NCBI RefSeq assembly: GCF_000341285.1
Contig: NW_005178433.1
Location: 1-64,000, forward strand
Direction of reading: 5' to 3'
DNA: 64,000 nt
Origin: Galdieria sulphuraria
Taxonomy: Eukaryota > Rhodophyta > Bangiophyceae > Galdieriales > Galdieriaceae
Part shown: piece by piece, positions 9,766 through 22,008 of the stretch
Numbering within the stretch: the first letter of the stretch is position 1
Layout of the letters: every line of letters starts with the position of its first letter
Notes under the pieces: model-generated
What the model was told of the DNA's origin: nothing
Seen by the model: the letters and a program-made list of their open reading frames with translations, nothing else
The model's database searches: none
Program-made: the position numbers and the translations under genes

Positions 9766-11788
9766 ATGAAAACGCTGTCTAGGAAAAAAGTAGAACAGAA
9801 TGAATCTATGTCTTGGGTGTCCTTGGCAACTCATATGTTAAGGCTACTACCGGGTATTTTTCTATTTTTGGTTCTATGTTGCCCGTCTGGGGGACAAACT
9901 TCACGAACCAACAACTGCTACAACACTCTCAGGCAACGAACATTGATACAAATGGGAAACGAATTATTTTTAGAGCCACGACAAAACGTTGTCCGGAAAC
10001 AAATGGATAACGATGAAATACTTGTCATTCCTTTGGCCTACCGTGTGCCTCTTGGAAGGCAAGACATATTGAGAAATATCTTCACTAGTGAAAGTAGAAA
10101 AAGACACTTGCTTGGAAACAACAGAGAGAATTTGTTTCGGCAACTGGAACAACGGGTTATTCAAAAGAACAATGACTGGGAAGATTCGCCGCGGTTTCAA
10201 ACTGAAGAGAGCGGCATCGGAGTAAAGAGATACTTTGAACAAGTGGTTTTGGGAAATGTGGTCAACAGTGAGTTGAAGACTTTGTTTATTTTTCAATAAC
10301 TAAGCTATTCTTTTAGTGGCGGAATATTATGTATCCTTACAAGTCAATGGAGAGAGTTTTTATGTCCAACTGGACACCGGAAGCTCCAATCTATTGATTT
10401 CCACTACCAACTGCAGTCACTGCCAAGCGAATAAGAAACTTCAACTGAATGGATTGACTTCTGTTTCTTGCAGTTCAAGTGACTGCTGTCAGCAATCCTC
10501 ATCCTGTTGTTCTAAACAAGATCCATCTTTGTGTGGAGTACTGGTAGAATATGGAAGTGGCTTTGCCTCAGGAGCACTAGTAAAGGGCACAGTTACCATC
10601 TCGAATATTTCTGTCTATACAACATTTGGAGGAATTCTAAACTCTTCTTCTGGTAAGTTGACTGAATATCATGCAGTATTTTGGTAAACTATTTTTTAGA
10701 TTTCGAGCCTACTTCAGTTAGTGGTATTCTTGGTATGGCTTCTAGTCAGTTAGCCTGCAATCCTACTTGTGTTACTCCCCTATTCGATGCGATTGTACAG
10801 CAGAAATCAATTGCCAATGTCTTTTCTGTTCTTCTCAATCCTGACAATGGTGTTTTGGTTCTTGGAGGTGTCGATGGAAATTTCAGTAATGGGAGCATAT
10901 CTTATACAGATATGCCATCCAGGTAAGGTCATTCCATAGGTTTTTGTTTGATGAAATTAAAATTGAAATGTGGTTGAAAAGTGATCCTGGTTATTATGAA
11001 GTGGTAAGTAGCTACGATTTCCATGATATTATATTACCGACTAATATTATAAAGACAGTGAGTAGTGTTTCAGTAGATGGGGACGATGTATACCAAACGA
11101 GTTTCACAGCAGTTGTAGATACTGGAACTACCTTGGTTTATTTACCAGAAACTTGTTACAATGATCTAGTCAAGTACTTTCAATCCCACTATAATAACTC
11201 CTTTTGGGACAGTTTGGTGAGAAGAGTAATCTATCTATAATATTCATCATTGCTAATGGATATGATTGTTGTTATATACTATAGGGAGCTTTGCTTGGTT
11301 CTTTGTCCTCTAGTTATATCTCTAGTCTCCCTAATGTCGATATTCAATTATCTGGTAGTGTAAAAGTATCCATTCCTCCTGATAGTTATTTGGTATCTGT
11401 TGGAGATGGAAACTACATGTTTGGTATTCAGTCGTCCGGAGGTTCTTCATCCATTCTAGGTGATGTCTTGTTACAAAATTATTATACCGTTTTTGATCGT
11501 GTCAATTCTCGCATTGGTTTTGGACCTGCAGTAGATGTGAAAAGTGTCAACTTGAGTAATGTGCCTGGAGTTGGTAATATTTCTATTCCAAGTCCAAGTA
11601 CAAGTCCTACGTTACCTACTTATGGTATTGTATTGATAGTCGTTGCTGGCGTCTTAGGAGCGATACTTTTGTCGATGGCTGTATTCTTATTGGTTCGTCG
11701 ACGTCGAAAGAGTATAATTCCACGTACAAACGTATGGTCTTCACAACCCTATGGTGTGTATGGCGATTCTTATTACTACTACCGTTGA
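9766..11788 (+). CDS. Membrane-anchored pepsin-like aspartic protease (family A1)
   Basis: Six exons (9766-10267, 10317-10652, 10700-10922, 10982-11003, 11055-11216, 11285-11788) give 582 aa. Both catalytic motifs of the A1 family are present: VQLDTGSSNL and AVVDTGTTLVY. A Cys-rich insert after the first motif (about residues 190-220) is typical of plant and yapsin-like enzymes. A hydrophobic stretch (LLPGIFLFLVLCC) close to the N-terminus acts as a signal peptide; a later Met (9808 or 9835) may be the true start. Near the C-terminus, after a Ser/Pro-rich stalk, YGIVLIVVAGVLGAILLSMA plus RRRRK forms a transmembrane anchor. Exon 4 is only 22 nt; splicing it restores the standard YYEV-TVSSVSVDG strand. 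The protease probably acts at the cell surface or in the endomembrane lumen (inference). Confidence 0.92.
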
Positions 11789-12115
11789 ATAGTTTTTTGT
11801 CTATTTCAATTTGTTGTATAGTCAGTTGGAATATTCCATACAAAATAAATATGAACAATAAGAATTGATACTCATTTGTTGGATGAATTCTTATATAGAT
11901 ATTGCCTTTATTCTTGATGGATAACTGCAGATTATCACACTATTATTATTGAAGAGTTATCATTTTGAATGGATACTCTTAGAAGTATCAAGTGACAGTA
12001 TTCGGATATAAACTTGAGAATGACTTGGAAACACTACTTTGTAGGAGCCATACGCTAACCGCATGTTATTGTTGTTATCATCTCGCAAATGTCGAGACAT
12101 TGGTTCATTTTGGTT
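11789..12115. other. Convergent 3' region
   Basis: About 330 bp lie between the stops of the aspartic protease (+) and the FIT-like gene (-). The stretch is AT-rich and holds AATAAA-like motifs just after the protease stop (near 11845). No open frame with recognisable features was seen. Confidence 0.5.
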
Positions 12116-13125
12116 TCACTTCTTTTCGTCATTTGCTTTCAGGATATCTTGAATATGCTGTTCACGCAAAGAACTTCTATCTTTGTGTCTTCCTCTTTTC
12201 ATCGGGTGAAGCGCATTTGTCCATGCATTTCGAGATATAAATAGAATCAGCCAGTTGATTATATGTCCCATAACTTGCTTACTACCCACCGGATAGCCAT
12301 ATACAGGAAATGGCCAAAAAAGAGTACAGAAAAATAACAAATTGGGTGATAATAGAGCAAGTATTCCTAAAATGAGTAAAACATGTCTTCCTGCTATGAA
12401 ATATTCCCATAATACAGTTTCCATTAAAGCATGACTCAAGCAACCCAAACCAAGGCCATAAAGTATTTGTCTCAAAGAATGATATCCATGAAAGAAAGTA
12501 CGATAAACAGTAACTATACTGCCAATAATAAACGTATACAAAAACAACTTGGATATATAGTTTTCTAATATCCACAACAGGGTTGCTTTCAACTGCTTTC
12601 CTCTTCTCGAGTCCCTCCAATAAAGTTGTTTGACTTGGAATAGACTAGTCAAACTTAGGAAACAAAAAGTAAAGTAACAATAATGACCGCTAATACTATT
12701 TGGCTGACCTATGAAACGTCCAAAACTACAAGTTGCATCATCAAGCCAACCTTTCACTAGCAAGAGAAACCAATATGTCAAGTGAAACCATAAACTAACA
12801 AACGATACCAAAAATATTGCTGCACCCTTTTTAGGAGAAGTGAAAATGAATAAAACGAGCAGCATCCATAACGTTGCTACCGTAAAATTGTGAAGTAAAC
12901 TATCTCGGATAGGAATAACAAAACTATTCACTGGAGGAAGCTTCTCTACAGCCCTATCCACTACACACAAGTCCAACCAATCTCCGTAAGAACTAACCAG
13001 TAAAAGCCTATATCCTCGTTACGCAAACACGTAAAAGGATTACGCAAGTCTCACCTTGCCGTCACTAGAGCTGCCAATGACAAATAAACACCCCGTTTTC
13101 TAACAAGTGTACGAAAATATGACAT
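12116..13125 (-). CDS. FIT-type / PAP2-like lipid phosphatase membrane protein
   Basis: Two exons (13125-13055, 12992-12116; 62-nt intron) give 315 aa. The short first exon is too small for simple ORF calling but supplies the only in-frame Met and a basic-hydrophobic start (MSYFRTLVRKRGVYLSLAAL). Six or so membrane segments follow. The two His-containing motifs of the fat-storage-inducing (FIT) family are visible: SISGHYCYFTFCFLSL (family DISGHxFLLxF) and TVYRTFFHGYHSLRQILYG (family VYFHxxxEKVxG). FIT proteins are ER lipid (acyl-CoA) diphosphatases needed for lipid droplet formation. Because they share the PAP2 fold, a dolichyl-diphosphatase-like enzyme is the main alternative. Confidence 0.6.
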
Positions 13126-14074
13126 TTTCAATCCGAAGCTGTTAAAACCCAATCAAGAAATCCACATAAAGTCTTACAGATTTTGATGCCAAGAACAAAT
13201 TCTTTCAAGTGTCGATAATTTGTAGAAACATTGCCATGAAGACAGTATAGAAAGGACTTGGACTAAACAATAAATTACGCTTTAGCAGAATTTTGGAAGA
13301 ACCTCAGTTGAATGATATCAATAGTACAAACATTATTTTTTGATTCTCTTTTCTAAACATCATTCTCTCATCTTTATAATAACTCTTATTCCCTTAGACT
13401 GAAGACATATTTATGTATCCAGGAAAAGTAGAGAATACGTGGTCAGTCAGTCTTATATTGTCATTCATTATTGAGTGTTGTTTCATGAGAAAAAGAGGTT
13501 TTGTTCCAAACCAATAACTTGAAGATTTTCATTTACATTTGAAAAGATGCTCATGCTTCAACTCCTTCTTACTGAGTTAACTCATGGCTATATCTCTGTA
13601 TTCTATGGATGATTCCAGTGTGCTGTAAAGCTATGGTTGTTGGATATACAAATCACTTAAAAGAAACATGACAACTCCTTCTATAAATATATATACTGAA
13701 CACTATCCAAAGGGATATGATGTTCTTAAAAAGGTATTGAAAAGAAATGTTTCCCTTACAGCTAATAACTAAACTGGAGAATTTGACTGTTCTTAGAATA
13801 CAATAGAGACTCGTAAGGCAATGAACCATTTCGGTCCAGTAGAAGAGGGATTGGACTGCTGAGATGATACACTTTGATTGGTTTTGAAAAGGGAGAAATT
13901 TCCTTTGTCGTTATTCCTGTGAAACGACACAAAAACCCCCAAAAGCCACTGGAGACAAAAGTTGAGCTGTTCTGGACCCTAGTGATAGTACTGGTTTCAC
14001 GCACAGGGATTATTTGGATCCTTTTAGTTTCCTGGTCAAACGAGAAAGAGTTTCTACTAAGAGTATGCTTGCAG
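13126..14074. other. Long intergenic region with unresolved 5' exons
   Basis: About 950 bp lie between the FIT-like gene (-) and the first safe Met of the HAD gene (+). The first 600 bp are AT-rich and featureless. From about 13660 onward several short plus-strand frames look coding-like: one opening at 13669 with MTTPSINIYTEHYPKGYDVL, and one at about 13975-14125 reading DPSDSTGFTHRDYLDPF in a frame different from the HAD exon. They may be 5' exons of the HAD gene, but no consistent splice chain with 44-69 nt introns could be built. Confidence 0.4.
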
Positions 14075-15788
14075 ATGGACTATGCAGTGACACCGATAGT
14101 GAACAACGAAAGCGACCGCAGTGCTAGTACAACTCCAAAGAACTCTGCAACAAGAATGCTGGAAAGATTTGACGAACCATACGAAGATGTAATATCTTCT
14201 TTCTGGGATTGGCATATTGTTCGTAGAATACTTCACTTAGGAAGTGGACTTTTTGGGTTTGAAGTCCCAAGTTCTACACAGGAAAATGTTGAGACACATA
14301 AAGTGTCGGAAAATAGAAAGTACAAATACAGAAAGGCTAAAAGTGAACAAGTTGATATGGGGCAGGTGGAGAGGGAAGAAGGGAATGTTTCGGAGCTCGG
14401 CTCAACTTTGACCAACACAAATGTGGGAAAAAGTGATAGGTTAGAAGGAAATGGGGTGCATATTGAAGCTACTTCAGTTATTCCTATTCAAGTGACTAAA
14501 TCACGTGGACATCGTTCCTATTCACTTCCAACAAACGTTGCAGATTTGACACAGGGCAACGCAACACAATCGTTTTGGACTTTTTGGAAGCGAAAACATC
14601 GTTGCCTTAGCTGTGTGAAGAGGATACAAGGTGCTCAGGATATTCCAAAGAATTTGTTGAACATAGCAGTAACACAAGACGATGAAGTGATAACTACTCA
14701 AATGCGTAAAGTAAAAGCAATGAATGCAATTCAATCGACTCGTTCAGATACTTTACCACAGACAAATGAGTCTAGTGATGTTGCTTTGATGACAACTGAA
14801 GAAGATACAAATGACTTTGACTATCTTTCAACTTATTCACAGCGTGGAATCACTCTATTTTTGCTGGATTGGGATGATACGTTATTTGCGTCGACATTTT
14901 TAGCATCTTTTGACAGCGTGGAATTGCTATCAGAGGAAGAAAGAGATCATTTGAGTAAGTTGGAGTTGATAGTAACTCTTTTTTTAAAAGCTTTGAATGC
15001 TCGTGGCCATATTGCTATTGTGACGAATGCAGATGCATATTGGGTGGAAATGACATGTCAACGTTTTATGCCAAAGTATGTTTACATAGTTTTCATTTTT
15101 ATGGGACTGTTGATTCTCTTTTAGGGTTTATTCTTATATACAAGAATTTCAGGTGCTAGTTATAAGTGCACGAAATTTATTTGGAAGTGATTCACGAGCA
15201 CCTATTTCCAGTTGTCCTTCTGATTGGAAGGCTGCAGCTTTTTTGAAGCTTATGATATACTTTTTCTCTTCAACAGCTACTGAGAAAAAGGAAATCTTGC
15301 AACTGAGTCAATTAACTTGTGAGGATTCAGAACAAACAGATATGCTATGCAATGTCTCTAAAGAAGGAAAACCTCCACTTTATATCAAGTATAGTCTTTC
15401 TCGCTTTTGTGCTCATCGGAATTGGACAAAAGCTATCCATGCTTTGGATGTATTTCATCGAAGGAAGAATAAGAAGATGGAAAAGCAGTCCTCGAGCGTA
15501 GTTATATCTCAAGTTTATACAGACAACTGGAAATTTGAAAAGGCTGTGTTGGTAGACAAGGATTCCTTTGCTTGTCATCATATTATTGTTATGGGCGATG
15601 CTTGCTTTGAACACAATGCAGTGAATACATTGCGGGCACAATATCCACAAGCACACTTTAAGTTTATTCAGTTTATTTCTGAACCCACAATAACAGACTT
15701 GTCTCAACAACTCAAGTCTGTTTACGGTGCTTTGGATGAAATTGGAAACTTTGCCGGTAATTTGGATGTGAGGCTTAAACCTCAGTGA
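14075..15788 (+). CDS. HAD-superfamily hydrolase-like protein, algal type
   Basis: Exons 14075-15075 and 15125-15788 (49-nt intron) give 554 aa from the first in-frame Met; the true 5' end is uncertain. The first 230 residues are polar and variable. Then TLFLLDWDDTLFAS supplies the HAD motif I (DxDxT) and HIAIVTNADAYWVEMTCQ supplies motif II (hhhTN). After the splice come YSYIQEFQVLVISARNLFG and WKAAAFLKLM, the usual continuation in a family of algal/oomycete proteins of unknown role. A later acidic GDACFEHNA takes the place of motif IV. Substrate unknown. It might be a phosphatase, but catalysis is not proven by these motifs. Confidence 0.75.
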
Positions 15789-15878
15789 AAGATAATCTCA
15801 TAGAGAGAAAGATATTTCTTTCTTGATTTCCTTTTTCTTGTATTTATGTTGTATGAAACTGGACAATACTAAAGTTTC

Positions 15879-18465
15879 TTATCGATTGTTATTCTCTGAA
15901 ATGTGAGTTTCATCTGTTGATTGCACAGAATGATCACCTTGGTAACCAATATTTCTATAATGATCAGTTGATGGTGATTTGTTCTGATTTCCGTTCATCT
16001 CAGAATTCCAAAGATTCTTTTCTTCACATTTTGAATAGTAACCATTCCTGGAATACGAATATTCGTGTTCTTCACAAGTTTCTGTACTATTAGGCATTTC
16101 CTTATCTCGTAGTTGACGTGACCACATATGTGCATAAGCACTATCAGGATCTTCTAAAAGTTCCATATGTGTCCCTCTTTCCACAATCTGACCTTCTCTC
16201 AACACCAATATTTCATCGGCGTCTACAACGGTAGAAAGTCGATGAGCAACCACTATGCATGTTCTATTTTGTCCCAGTTGTTTCAATGCTTGCGTAATTT
16301 CTTGTTCCGTTTTGCTATCCAAAGCAGAAGTGGCTTCATCACACAATAAAATAGTTGGATTCTTTAATAAACAGCGAGCAATAGCCACTCTTTGTCGTTC
16401 TCCACCAGACAGTCTTGCTCCACGTTCTCCAACCACCGTTTGATAACCATCAGGCATCTTCATTATAGTATCGTGAATTTGTGCCAATTTGGCAGCTTGC
16501 TCTACCTGTTCTCTAGTCGAGTCAATCTTTCCATATGCAATATTGAAATATATGGTATCATTGAATAGCAAAGTATCCTAAAATGAATCAATCTCAGCTA
16601 AGAACGACTGCAAGATTATATACCTGAGGAATCATTCCTATGCAGCTTCTTAATGACTTTTGTGATATTTGACGAATGTCTTGGTCATCAACCATAATAC
16701 GACCATTAGTTGGTTCATATAAACGATACAGCAGCCTCAAAGAGGTGCTCTTCCCTGAACCACTTTCGCCAACGATTGCCAAAGTTTTTCCACTAGGAAC
16801 ACTAAAAGAAATGTTCTTTAATAGTGGTCTGGTTTCTTGCACAGTACTATTTTCCAAAGGATATGCAAATGATACATTTTCAAATGTCACCGTTCCACCT
16901 TGCAGTACAATATCGTGTGCGTCTTCCTTATCCGATATCTTAGGTCGACGGTTGAATAGTTCCAGTAAATTTTCCATATCAATCAAACTCTGTTTCAATT
17001 CACGATATTGCCAACCAATAAAATTCAAAGGTACCCATAATTGTTGTAACATTGTGTGAACCATCATCACATCGCCGACAGATAAAAGTCCTCTAAAGCA
17101 AAGAGAACAAGAAAGAACAAGTGCTACTGAAAGTCCCACACAAAATATGGCTCCTTGTCCAGCATTCAGAGAAGCCAACAACTTTTCATTGAATACAGAG
17201 GCTTCTTCAAATGCCGACAAACAAATATCATATCTCAACAATTCAAAATCCTCATTATTGAAAATCTTTACAGTCTCAGCACTAAATAGGGATTCGGATA
17301 ATTTTGCTGAGCCTTCATTGTCTACTGCATTCATGAGTCTTCTTACTCGGGCCATCTGATTGTTAATATGAACAGTATACCAAACATATAAAAGAAAGCA
17401 TAGGATAGTCACTGCAGCTAAATGCCAAGTGAAACGAAACGAAAGTATGCTACATACGAGACCCAACTCAAATAAGGAGGGCACAAAGCTAAAGATGAGA
17501 GCTCTCAAAATCATAGTAATAGACTTTGTCCCACGATCGACAATACGAGTGGTTGCTCCTGTGCGTGAGTTATTGTGAAAGGAAAGATCCAACGAGTGAA
17601 GATAAGCAAAAGCTGCGCGAGTAATTCTTCGTCCAACTCCCAAACCAACTCGTGCAAAGAGTGCATTGCGTAGTTCATGAGTTCCAATAGCTGAAATACG
17701 AGCTATTCCATGACCTATCAATAACCACATAACCAGAGATACAGAACGAGTCGACGACATCGATGACTGAAAGGACTTTGTCAAACTATCGACTGCCAGC
17801 TTTAAAATGAAAGGAACCACTATATTTAGCAATTTGCTCAAAAACATGAGCACTAGTGCCAAATACAATCTCCACTCTAGACTTTTATCTGCAACAAGTA
17901 CTTCTCGAACAAAAATCCAACAGGCACGCAGTGTTTTACTGGCTCTAGCAGCCTTTAAGTTATCCAGTTCTCTTCCTGCTGCTCGTGCTCCGTCTGGATT
18001 CTCCGCGTCAAGTGCTTTCACATTTATCTTTTCGTGAAGACTGGGTGGAAGAGCGTTGATGGTTTCATTTTCACTGTATTCGATATTTCGCTTCAGTTCT
18101 CTAAGCACTATAGGCTGACTCTCGAACGACACAGCTTCCGCATCTCTCCATTCACTTGCTCCTGAAGCCAGAAGTATCCAATCTAGTCTGTTCTTGTATT
18201 TTCTTGCAGGTCTTTTCTTTTTTGATATGCCAAGGAAATCTGAATCAAACTCAACCCATCTTTTCTGCCAACAACTCAAACAAACGTTATTGTTGATTTT
18301 GGGAAAGCGGTGGGAAACCCTAACTGCTGGAATAAACTCTGCCAAATAAGCTGTACTTAAACGTTGACTGGTGAATATTCGTGACGTACTGGAGACAGTA
18401 GCAGTCCTCATTGTCCTCAGAAGTAAATGCTTCACGAAGAGAGGAATGAATGAATGGATGGCCAT
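15879..18465 (-). CDS. ATM1: Mitochondrial ABC exporter ATM1/ABCB7 (half transporter)
   Basis: Exons 18465-16624 and 16577-15879 (46-nt intron) give 846 aa. ATM1 proteins sit in the mitochondrial inner membrane and export a glutathione-linked sulfur compound needed for cytosolic Fe-S assembly. Visible motifs are ELRNALFARV, HSLDLSFHNNSRTGA, the FNNE segment, LNAGQGAIFCVGL and VPLNFIGWQYRELKQSL, all typical of ATM rather than HMT types. The nucleotide-binding domain has Walker A GESGSGKST, signature LSGGERQRVA, Walker B ILLCDEATSALD and the switch His AHRLS. The intron joins GMIPQ-DTLLFNDTIYFNIAYG. The long N-terminus (about 200 residues) begins with a basic, acid-free presequence. The C-terminal tail of about 80 residues is hydrophilic and unusual in length. 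Confidence 0.92.
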
Positions 18466-18745
18466 GTGTAAAAGAGACTACTTCTACACTTTGAACACAG
18501 TTACAATGAAAAGTATCGAAGCTTGGATTTATAATATACATATGAGTATGAATAACAATTATAGAGTTGTGTCTACAAAAGCACATTTCCTATAAGATTC
18601 TTCAAATCTATTCTTTTCTAAACAACAATAGGAAAAGGGACTCCAAAGAGATTTCCCACCGCTAAGCGCAAATAGGAGAAGGGATAAGACACGTTGACTG
18701 AGCGTTTAGTGAAAATTTCGTGGGTTCGTTTTCTGAAGAGTTAAA

Positions 18746-19714
18746 ATGCCTCCCGTAACATCTTTGTTTGGAAGCTCCCCTAAAACTGTTAACCTTGAAA
18801 TTGAACACTGGATGAATAACCTGAATGAAGTTCAAAGTGTAATAAATACTGTGGAACCCAAATTGAATACAACTCCAACCAAGTGGAAAGGTAACTCGAT
18901 CACCTGATTGGAGTAAAGAAGTGAGTCTAACTTATGATATTGCTAGCTGTTTTTCAGCACGTTAAAGAAGTCTCGGAGGAATTGAGTCAGATTTTCAATA
19001 AGGAGGACCCTCATTACGATGTCATATTGGCAGGAGTCAACGCGGGGAGGAAATTCGACAGCGCTCAAGCAGAGATTGCCAAGGTAACAAAGGAAGAGTT
19101 ATTCTTTCTGTTGTTAAAGACTCACTTTTGTGAAGAGTGATAGCGTCAGAGACAGTGCTTTGAATAGGCTAAGAAAATATCGTGACGAAATTGAAGTTCT
19201 TAGAAGAGAATACAAAGAACGAGAAAAGGTGAGGGAAAGATATGACCATTATCGCGTTAAACTGGACAACTTGGAGAGGAAAGGGAAAGATCAGCCTAGA
19301 ATTGAACGCAATCAACAGAAGCTGAAAGATGCCGAAGACTCGTATCACGCAGTCACAGCTGAAGTGATTCAGAAGATGGAAACTTGTTGGAAAAAACATG
19401 TCGAAGTATTTGCAGAGGCATCTATAGCTTTGTGGTATATGCAAATGCGAATGGTGGATGAGTTTGCTCAAACATCGGAAGACGTTCGCCCTTTTGTGGA
19501 TGACTATTTAAAGAATATGAAGAGTAGCAACACCTCATTCCCTAATCAAGATTATATGGGAGAAGATGCTTCAGCTGCCAAACATACAAAGGACCCTTTG
19601 GCCAATAATGACTCAACCTTGGATACGGATAATGCTTTCCCTTGTCTTGAAGAAGATGACAAACAAGAATCAGCACCCGAGAAGTATCCATCCATACAGA
19701 GTTTGACAGCTTAG
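18746..19714 (+). CDS. BAR-domain protein
   Basis: Exons 18746-18890, 18947-19083 and 19136-19714 (introns 56 and 52 nt) give 286 aa. The first exon holds the start codon. The sequence is almost all helix-forming with heptad patterns. The segment VRERYDHYRVKLDNLERK (about residue 125) matches the classic amphiphysin/Rvs BAR core (RxxYDHYRxKxxxL), followed by a third long helix ending in WYMQMRMVDEFAQ. BAR dimers bind and curve membranes, so a role in endocytosis or membrane shaping is likely. No SH3 or PH domain follows; the last 60 residues are acidic and Ser-rich. For the first intron I used the acceptor at 18946, the only one that keeps the frame. Confidence 0.78.
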
Positions 19715-19950
19715 TTGTCTGCTGCATAGAGACAACTGCAGTTGGGCCCACTTGATGTGTTCGGAATGATGCCTATTTTTATTTATTGGCACACAATATG
19801 TTGACCATTTGCTATTGGACTATCCATCCTATGAACAAAATGCAAGTGAAGCACACTTCGGGTTTCTGTTTTTTCTTGTTTGTTTGTGTCATTCTTTTGT
19901 TATACGTTGCTTTTAAAGATGGCGAGTTTCAAATGACCGTGTTGCATTTT

Positions 19951-21456
19951 TCAATTCTTGTTTCCATCAGAAAATGAATTTTCAGATGACCCAAAATATA
20001 CTTGTTTTGGAATCGCGTCACTATACACATTCGATGAAGGAGCAGAAGGAGAGTCACTCAACAATTCTTCATGTGGATTCAATTCTATTCTGGCTTCTTC
20101 GCATCCATAAGCACGAGGTGTTAGCTTGATAACAACATGAAGAGGAACTTCCAAATTGGGACATTCTTCTTGTCGCTTCCCAATAAGAAAACCATAAATA
20201 GCTCTACAAAGTACGTCTCAAACAACTGAAATTGAAGGACAAACCAACAAGTACCTTATAACTGCATTATGGCTAACAATGAGAATGGATTCTCTCAATC
20301 GTTCCATTTCCAACATAACTGGTTCGAGTCTTTGAATTACGTCCACATAACTCTCACCACCAGGATAACGAAAGTGGAGTTTATCTTTCATTCTATCTTC
20401 GTAAATCTTCGGATACAATTGTTTCACATCGTTCAATGTCTTTCCTTCACAAAGACCAGCATTGATTTCATTCAAAGCTCGCCAACAAATATTGTGAGTT
20501 GGAATGAACTGTACCGTATGACGGGAGCGTCGAAGTTGCGAAGTCCATATCAAGGGAAGTTCCTTTCCTTGAGCTGTAAACTCCTTATGAATATATTGCG
20601 CTAATTGAACAGCATAGAGTTGTCCTTTGGGAGTTAATTCTGGGTCCCCTCCCAGCCTCTCTTCCACATTATACTCCGATTCTCCATGACGAGTCAAATA
20701 AATACTTCTCGGTAAAGTATGCATATTCATCAAATAGGAAACTAACTTTCCTTGCAAATATCCTGTCAACTGATGCAACACGATAGTTCGACCTAGGTTG
20801 ATTATCTTAATGTACGATACCATCTCATCATCTTCAATAGTTTCATTGGCTACTTCATAATTAGCAATTCTCCTTTGAAAGTCTTCTACTGCAGTTTCAG
20901 GGTCCATATTCTGATAATCTGGCATGCGCAGTTTCGTTTCCATCACGTTGTGTTCGATAATACTTTTGTCTTCACAAATACTTTCCAAAAAGAGTACTCG
21001 TATGCACTCTGCTTCCAAACGCTCTTTGACATACTTCCTTCTTTCCTTAGTATTATTGGTAGCATCATAAATACCCACTTGTCCGTGTTGATGCTTTAAC
21101 CAGGCAATCATATCGTCTAAACACTTGATGGCCAGTTCCCAACGTGCTTGCCTTCCTTCCTGGTTGTTGGGATCAAAAAACTGGGCAGGTTGACTTGCTC
21201 CAACTAGTTCTCTCCTGTAGTTGCCAACATTAAACACTCGTGTCGTGCGACCCAACCAATTCAAATATCTTGCAATATATCGAGCAATATGTGTTTTACC
21301 TCTCGCAGGTAAACCTACCATTACAATAGCCAGTTTCTTCATAGGAAAAGATTTTGACTCTTCATCATCATCCGAACTATTACTTTCTATATGACTAGAA
21401 GAAAGAGGCATAGAAACAAACGCAGCAACATCGTTATAACTAACTGCTCGCTTCAT
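19951..21456 (-). CDS. PFKFB: 6-phosphofructo-2-kinase / fructose-2,6-bisphosphatase
   Basis: Exons 21456-20255 and 20203-19951 (51-nt intron) give 484 aa. This bifunctional enzyme makes and breaks fructose 2,6-bisphosphate, the signal that sets glycolysis against gluconeogenesis in the cytosol. The kinase half has the P-loop GLPARGKTHIARYIARYLNW, RVFNVGNYRR, YDATNNTKERR and MPDYQNMDPETAVEDFQRRI. The phosphatase half has TRHGESEYN (phospho-His), EINAGLCEG, the FRYPGGESY segment and IVSHNAVIR. The intron splits R-AIYGFLIG. The N-terminus is a short Ser/Asp-rich leader without a carbohydrate-binding module. The start is the first in-frame Met. Confidence 0.95.
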
Positions 21457-21617
21457 TTTCGAGAAATAGGGAAAAACTAATGCCAAACCCACAACAATAA
21501 ACTTTTTGGTTTACATTCACATGGTTTAGAAAATAAGGTGATCCTATGATGTGGTTTTTAGTTAGTGCGATTCTAGTTGGTTGATAATCACAGGTTGGGA
21601 ATACAAGATATTCTATT

Positions 21618-21990
21618 CTACTGCTCTACTTTTCTGGAGACAAAGTCATACAGTGACTCGGAATAACCAAACTTCAAATAACAACCCATCAAGTGGAAAC
21701 CCATCCATATTACATATCCAGTTGGATAAGTTTCCAAAAGGTCAAGCCTTGTGATTGCATAAGCAAGAGAGTTTCTGTCAAAAGTCAAAACAATGAGCAA
21801 CTCAATCTTGCTTCGTGGAAAGTTGCTTTAAAAGAGCAACAAGTTCTTCTTCTTCTTCTTCTGACCTGGTTGTTTTCGCCAAAAGCTTCAAGCTTCTGTC
21901 AACAACCTGCTTCCTGTGTCTTACATACGTTGATTGTATAGGCAACTTTGCTAGTTTCTTTTGTTCTTGTTCAAGTCGTTGAGCAAGCAT
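21618..21990 (-). CDS. Doubtful small gene(s) downstream of SED5
   Basis: Two consecutive short frames lie on the minus strand. 21990-21802 (62 aa) begins with ATG and is charged and helical (LEQEQKKLAKL, a run of Glu, LVALLKQLS). 21800-21618 is open and reads like protein (LLETYPTGYVIWMGFHLMG, SLYDFVSRKVEQ). They are in different frames. No GT-AG intron of the local size that joins them was found, because donors and phases do not match. They could be one gene with an exon structure I cannot resolve, or the first alone. The start lies only 18 bp beyond the SED5 stop. No family recognised. Confidence 0.3.
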
Positions 21991-22008
21991 TTACCACAAA
22001 AAGACAAT

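Noticed and set aside
10944-11054. Uninterrupted reading through the 51-nt segment 11004-11054 of the aspartic protease
   Set aside because: Splicing restores the standard YYEVTVSSVSVDG strand of pepsin-like enzymes and uses normal GT-AG ends.
13762-14004. 80-codon minus-strand frame
   Set aside because: It overlaps the more protein-like plus-strand fragments upstream of the HAD gene and shows no motif.
18371-18595. Plus-strand frame over the ATM1 start region
   Set aside because: It overlaps the ATM1 presequence on the opposite strand and has no recognisable motif.
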